DNA of 64,000 nucleotides. Origin: Wenzhouxiangella sp042310355. GTDB lineage: Bacteria > Pseudomonadota > Gammaproteobacteria > Xanthomonadales > Wenzhouxiangellaceae. Positions within the stretch are counted from its first letter, which is position 1. Each line of letters opens with the position of its first letter. The translations under genes were made by a program, and so were the position numbers. Under the pieces are notes generated by a model. That model saw only the letters and a list, made by a program, of their open reading frames with translations. It did not search any database and was not told the DNA's origin. Location: NCBI RefSeq assembly GCF_042310355.1, contig NZ_JBHJMR010000005.1, forward strand, positions 139,678-203,677. The letters run 5' to 3'. This document shows, in pieces, positions 61,101 to 64,000 of this stretch.

Positions 61101-62336
61101 ATGAGCGAGCGCGAATTCGATATCGTCCTGATGGGCGCGACCGGCTTTACCGGCCGCCTGGTGGCCGAACACCTGGTCCGGCGCCACGGCGTCGGCGGCC
61201 AGCTCAAGTGGGCGCTGGCCGGGCGCAGCCGCGAGAAACTCGAGAAGATTCGCATCGAGCTCGGCGAGATGGCGGCCGGCCTGCCGCTGATCGTCGCCGA
61301 CAGTCACGACCGCGCCTCGCTCGACGCCATGGTGCAGCGCACGCGCGTGGTCTGCACCACGGTTGGACCGTATGCGCTGCACGGCTCCGACCTGGTGGCC
61401 GCCTGCGCCGCCAACGGCACCGACTATTGCGACCTGTCCGGCGAAGTGCCCTGGATGCGGCGCATGCTGGACGCGCACGCCGATGCGGCCGCAAAGAGCG
61501 GGGCGCGTATCGTCCACTGCTGCGGTTTCGATTCGATTCCTTCCGATATGGGGGTGTGGTTCCTGCAGAAGCAGGCGCAGGAGCAATTCGGCAAGCCCCT
61601 GGCCCGCGTGCGCATGCGCGTGAAGGCGGCCAAGGGCGGCCTGAGCGGGGGCACCTACGCCTCGATGCTCAATATCGTCGAGGAAGCGCGGCGCGACAAG
61701 AGCGTCGCGCGGGTTCTCAAGAATCCCTACGCACTATGCCCGCCGGACTCACGCGAAGGCGAACGCCAGCCCTACGTCTCGAAGTCGAGTTACGACCCGG
61801 CTTTCGAGGTGTGGACGGCACCGTTCGTCATGGCCGCGATCAACACCCGTGTGGTGCTCAAGTCCAATGCCCTGTCCGATCACGGCTACGGCAAGGACTT
61901 CCGCTACGACGAAGCCGTGATGACCGGTCGCGGGTTTTCCGGCCGCATGAAGGCGACCACGGTCTCGCTCGGCATGGGGGCATTCGCCGTGGGCGCGGCA
62001 CTCGGGCCGACTCGCGCGCTGCTCAAGAAGCTGGTGCTGCCCAAGCCCGGCGAGGGCCCTTCGGCCGAAGCACGCGAGGCGGGATTCTTCAAGATCGCCA
62101 TCGACGGGCGCAACGAAGCCGGCGAAGAGTCCATGCGCGTGTCGGTCAGCGGCGATCGCGATCCCGGCTACGGTTCGACCTCGAAAATGCTTGGCGAAAC
62201 GGCCCTGGCCCTGGCGCTCGACCTGTCTGCGGACGACTGCCCGGGCGGCATCTGGACGCCGTCAACGGCTCTCGGCGGTAAGCTGCTCGAGCGGCTGGAA
62301 CGACACGCCGGGCTCGAGTTCAAGCTGATCGAGTAG
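61101..62336 (+). CDS. Saccharopine-dehydrogenase-like NAD(P)-binding protein
   Basis: This 411-residue protein resembles the trans-acting enoyl reductase/saccharopine dehydrogenase-like family. The Rossmann start is FDIVLMGATGFTGRLVAEHLVRR. GRSREKLEKIRIELG, VCTTVGPYALHGSDLVAACAANGTDYCDLSGEVPWMRRM and HCCGFDSIPSDMGVW are family hallmarks. In mycobacteria relatives act on lipid intermediates; here the role is unknown. The start MSEREFD is chosen by the Rossmann strand. It lies 53 bp after nadC in the same direction but is not known to be part of NAD synthesis. Confidence 0.88.
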   Translation: MSEREFDIVLMGATGFTGRLVAEHLVRRHGVGGQLKWALAGRSREKLEKIRIELGEMAAGLPLIVADSHDRASLDAMVQRTRVVCTTVGPYALHGSDLVAACAANGTDYCDLSGEVPWMRRMLDAHADAAAKSGARIVHCCGFDSIPSDMGVWFLQKQAQEQFGKPLARVRMRVKAAKGGLSGGTYASMLNIVEEARRDKSVARVLKNPYALCPPDSREGERQPYVSKSSYDPAFEVWTAPFVMAAINTRVVLKSNALSDHGYGKDFRYDEAVMTGRGFSGRMKATTVSLGMGAFAVGAALGPTRALLKKLVLPKPGEGPSAEAREAGFFKIAIDGRNEAGEESMRVSVSGDRDPGYGSTSKMLGETALALALDLSADDCPGGIWTPSTALGGKLLERLERHAGLEFKLIE

Positions 62337-62499
62337 CGATCATTCGAAAGCTGATCAGGGCGAGCACGCTGACGCGCTAGTCGCCGCCCGCTCGGGCGGG
62401 CAGCGATTCTGCGGGAGACTGACGGTAGGTCGGGCCTGTCGGGCTGCGTCGATTCGGTGACCAAGGCACCCTGGGGATGCCCCGGCCTGCCGAACGCAG

Positions 62500-63552
62500 T
62501 CAGCCCTTGCCGAGACTGGCCATGTCGATGACGAAGCGATAGCGGACGTCGCCGCGTTTCATGCGTTCGTAGGCCTTGTTGATATCGCGGATGTCGAGCA
62601 TCTCGACATCGCACTCGATGCCGTGCTCGGCGCAGAAGTCGAGGCATTCCTGGGTTTCGGGCAGGCCGCCGATCAGCGAGCCGGCGAGCGACCTGCGCCC
62701 GAAGATCAGGGGGCCGGCGTCGAGCGGCGGGTCGACCGGCTCGGGCATGCCCACGAGCATGTGAATGCCGTCGTGCTTGAGCGTGGCGATGTAGGGGTTG
62801 AGGTCGTGCGCGACCGGCACGGTATCGAGCATGAAGTCGAAATGACCGGCCACCGCTTCCATCTGCGCCGCGTCGGTGGAGACGACAACGTGATGCGCGC
62901 CCTGGCGTTTGGCCTCCGCCGCCTTGTCGCTCGAGCGCGTGAACAGCGTCACTTCCGCACCCAGCGCGCGGGCGAGCTTGACGCCCATATGGCCCAGTCC
63001 GCCCATGCCGATCACGCCGATTCGGTGACCCTCGCCGACGCCGAAATGGCGCAGCGGGGAATAGGTCGTGATGCCGGCGCAAAGCAGGGGTGCGGCCGCG
63101 GCCGGATCGAGGCCGTCGGGAATTCTTACGACGAAGCGGTCGCTGACGACGACGTCTTCGGAGTAGCCGCCATAGGTCTTGGAGCCGTCGTGCAGGTCCT
63201 GGCCGTTGTAGGTCAACACGTTGCCGCCGGTGCAGTACTGCTCCAGGCCTTCCTCGCAGGCCTGGCACTCGCGGCAGGAGTCGACCAGGCAGCCCACGCC
63301 CACGCGGTCGCCGACCTTGAAGCCGTCGACGGCGTCACCCACGGCGGTAACGCGCCCGACGATCTCGTGCCCGGGAACGACCGGATAGTCGGTCATGCCC
63401 CAGTCGTTTTCGACAAAATGAATATCGGTATGACAGATCCCGCAGTACTCGATGTCGATGCGCACGTCGTCGGCACGCAGCTCGCGACGCTCGATCTCGA
63501 GTGGTGCGACACCGGACGTCTGTGATTCTGCGCCATAGGCTCTTGTTGCCAT
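62500..63552 (-). CDS. Zinc-dependent NAD(P) alcohol dehydrogenase (YahK/cinnamyl-type)
   Basis: This medium-chain dehydrogenase of 350 residues probably reduces aldehydes. Catalytic zinc ligands are Cys in EYCGICHTDIHF and the GHE of VVPGHEIVGRV. The structural zinc lobe is C-RE-C-QA-C-EEGLEQY-C. The nucleotide site is IGVIGMGGLGHMGVKLARALG. The SKTYGGYSEDVVV and AAPLLCAGITTYSPL blocks place it with YahK/CAD-type enzymes, which prefer NADPH. It converges with the gene before it across 163 bp that hold only a GC-rich hairpin (62384-62399) without a U-tract. Confidence 0.95.
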   Translation of the reverse strand: MATRAYGAESQTSGVAPLEIERRELRADDVRIDIEYCGICHTDIHFVENDWGMTDYPVVPGHEIVGRVTAVGDAVDGFKVGDRVGVGCLVDSCRECQACEEGLEQYCTGGNVLTYNGQDLHDGSKTYGGYSEDVVVSDRFVVRIPDGLDPAAAAPLLCAGITTYSPLRHFGVGEGHRIGVIGMGGLGHMGVKLARALGAEVTLFTRSSDKAAEAKRQGAHHVVVSTDAAQMEAVAGHFDFMLDTVPVAHDLNPYIATLKHDGIHMLVGMPEPVDPPLDAGPLIFGRRSLAGSLIGGLPETQECLDFCAEHGIECDVEMLDIRDINKAYERMKRGDVRYRFVIDMASLGKG

Positions 63553-63735
63553 GATGAACTCCTCGTTCTCGAAGTGGGATTGTGTCGATAGTAACGCTGA
63601 TTGGTGATACGCAAGTCAAGTCGGTGATGTACGAGCGTGATACGCCGCGTTTGCACTGGCCCACGCGGGGTCGGGGTTTTATCCCCGATGAGCGGCTGTA
63701 TGGAGTCAGGGTTTTTGGGGGGGAGGGCAGGCGTC

Positions 63736-64000
63736 CGTAGGTTTCGTGAAGGCCGCCAGGCAGGGACGCATCTTTTTGCTGGCGCCACCGGGCGCTGTGG
63801 TGGCCTCGACAAGTCAAAGGCGGTTTCGCCCGGCCTGCTTCGCAGGCGCTTTCGGCGAGTACCTTTTTTCCAAAGCGAAAAAAGATACGAAAAAGCGCTT
63901 CTCAAAGTCAAAGTCCCACGATCCGGGGTTTCAGGACTGGAACCGGGAGCGGGCTGGCCCCTTCGCGGAGCGGGCTTCGCGAAGACTCGGTCGGAGGATC
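63736..64000. repeat. Third copy of the long intergenic repeat, cut by the window end
   Basis: The 448 bp upstream of the alcohol dehydrogenase hold no gene. From about 63736 a half BOX-like segment is followed by the same long repeat as at 29861-30590: GGCGCCACCGGGCG, GTGGCCTCGACAAGTCAA, GCCTGCTTCGCAGGCGC, the hairpin GTACCTTTTTTCCAAAGCG, then AAAAAGCGCTT, GTCAAAGTCC and GGGCTGGCCCCTTCGCGGAG. Over the first 140 bp it is nearly identical to the leftward copy at 30431-30572. Its reverse strand carries a short open frame (from 63911) also present in the other copy. Confidence 0.88.

Noticed and set aside
62384..62399. Terminator between the saccharopine-dehydrogenase-like gene and the alcohol dehydrogenase
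   Set aside because: The CCGCCCG/CGGGCGG hairpin has a loop too short to form as drawn and no U-tract, so it is only a GC-rich palindrome.

Overview
The window is about 65% GC and densely coded, with ATGA-type gene overlaps and standard bacterial genetics. Its gene content and order are those of a gammaproteobacterium. The runs xerC-hslV-hslU, lptM-dapF-DUF484-xerC, pilR-pilS next to sucC-sucD, and algR-type regulator-hemC-hemD are, from general knowledge, most typical of the Xanthomonadales/Lysobacterales side of the class (for example Wenzhouxiangella-like bacteria) with some Pseudomonas-like traits. It is a chromosomal housekeeping segment: I see no transposase, integrase of mobile type, plasmid gene, rRNA or CRISPR array.

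Layout. 1-2.4 kb: the end of a sensor diguanylate cyclase and a tRNA-Phe with a partial duplication of its 3' end. 2.4-6.6 kb: a DUF6491-type lipoprotein, mutY-yggX, ftsY, rsmD and coaD. 6.9-15.1 kb: gamma-glutamyltransferase, a DUF1800/DUF1501 export pair, an M3 peptidase lipoprotein and an NmrA-like protein. 15.1-18.9 kb: the whole Mla phospholipid-transport pathway in one overlapping operon (mlaF-E-D-C-B-A). 19.0-23.8 kb: hslVU with a heat-shock-like promoter, xerC, DUF484, dapF and lptM. 23.8-29.8 kb: an esterase, an AlgR-like regulator and hemC, hemD, hemX, hemY, with a structured non-coding stretch ending in a terminator just before hemD. 29.8-30.8 kb: a large repeat-rich palindromic intergenic region. 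30.8-36.2 kb: pilS-pilR continuing without a break into egtB-egtD (ergothioneine synthesis). 36.5-40.3 kb: sucCD and nadE. 40.5-46.6 kb: a secreted beta-carbonic anhydrase, a DnrI/OmpR-like TolB-TPR regulator, and a desB/desC/desT-like acyl desaturase system with its palindromic operator. 46.8-51.8 kb: an unfamiliar run of a DUF418 membrane protein, a secreted orphan, three NTF2/SnoaL-fold proteins (one fused to an SMP-30-like propeller) and a VOC dioxygenase-like protein, preceded by a CRP-type palindrome and a 7+4-spaced triple direct repeat. 51.9-57.4 kb: aceK, purT and a dipeptidyl peptidase IV. 57.6-62.3 kb: nadA-nadB-nadC and a saccharopine-dehydrogenase-like protein. 62.5-64 kb: a zinc alcohol dehydrogenase and another copy of the long intergenic repeat.

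The most striking non-gene signal is in the intergenic spaces. At least eight of them carry short tandem repeats with a period of 7 or 9 bp, using different unit sequences, and most are arranged as two inverted arms. Together with the long repeat at 30 kb and 63.8 kb they make up most of the non-coding DNA here. Several replace the sequence where a ribosome-binding site would be expected (ftsY, xerC). This recalls the heptanucleotide STRR repeats described in cyanobacteria, but the inverted layout and the changing unit sequence are unusual. Other leads are the pilSR-egtBD transcription unit, the hemC-hemD leader RNA candidate, and the regulated 46.7-51.8 kb cluster.
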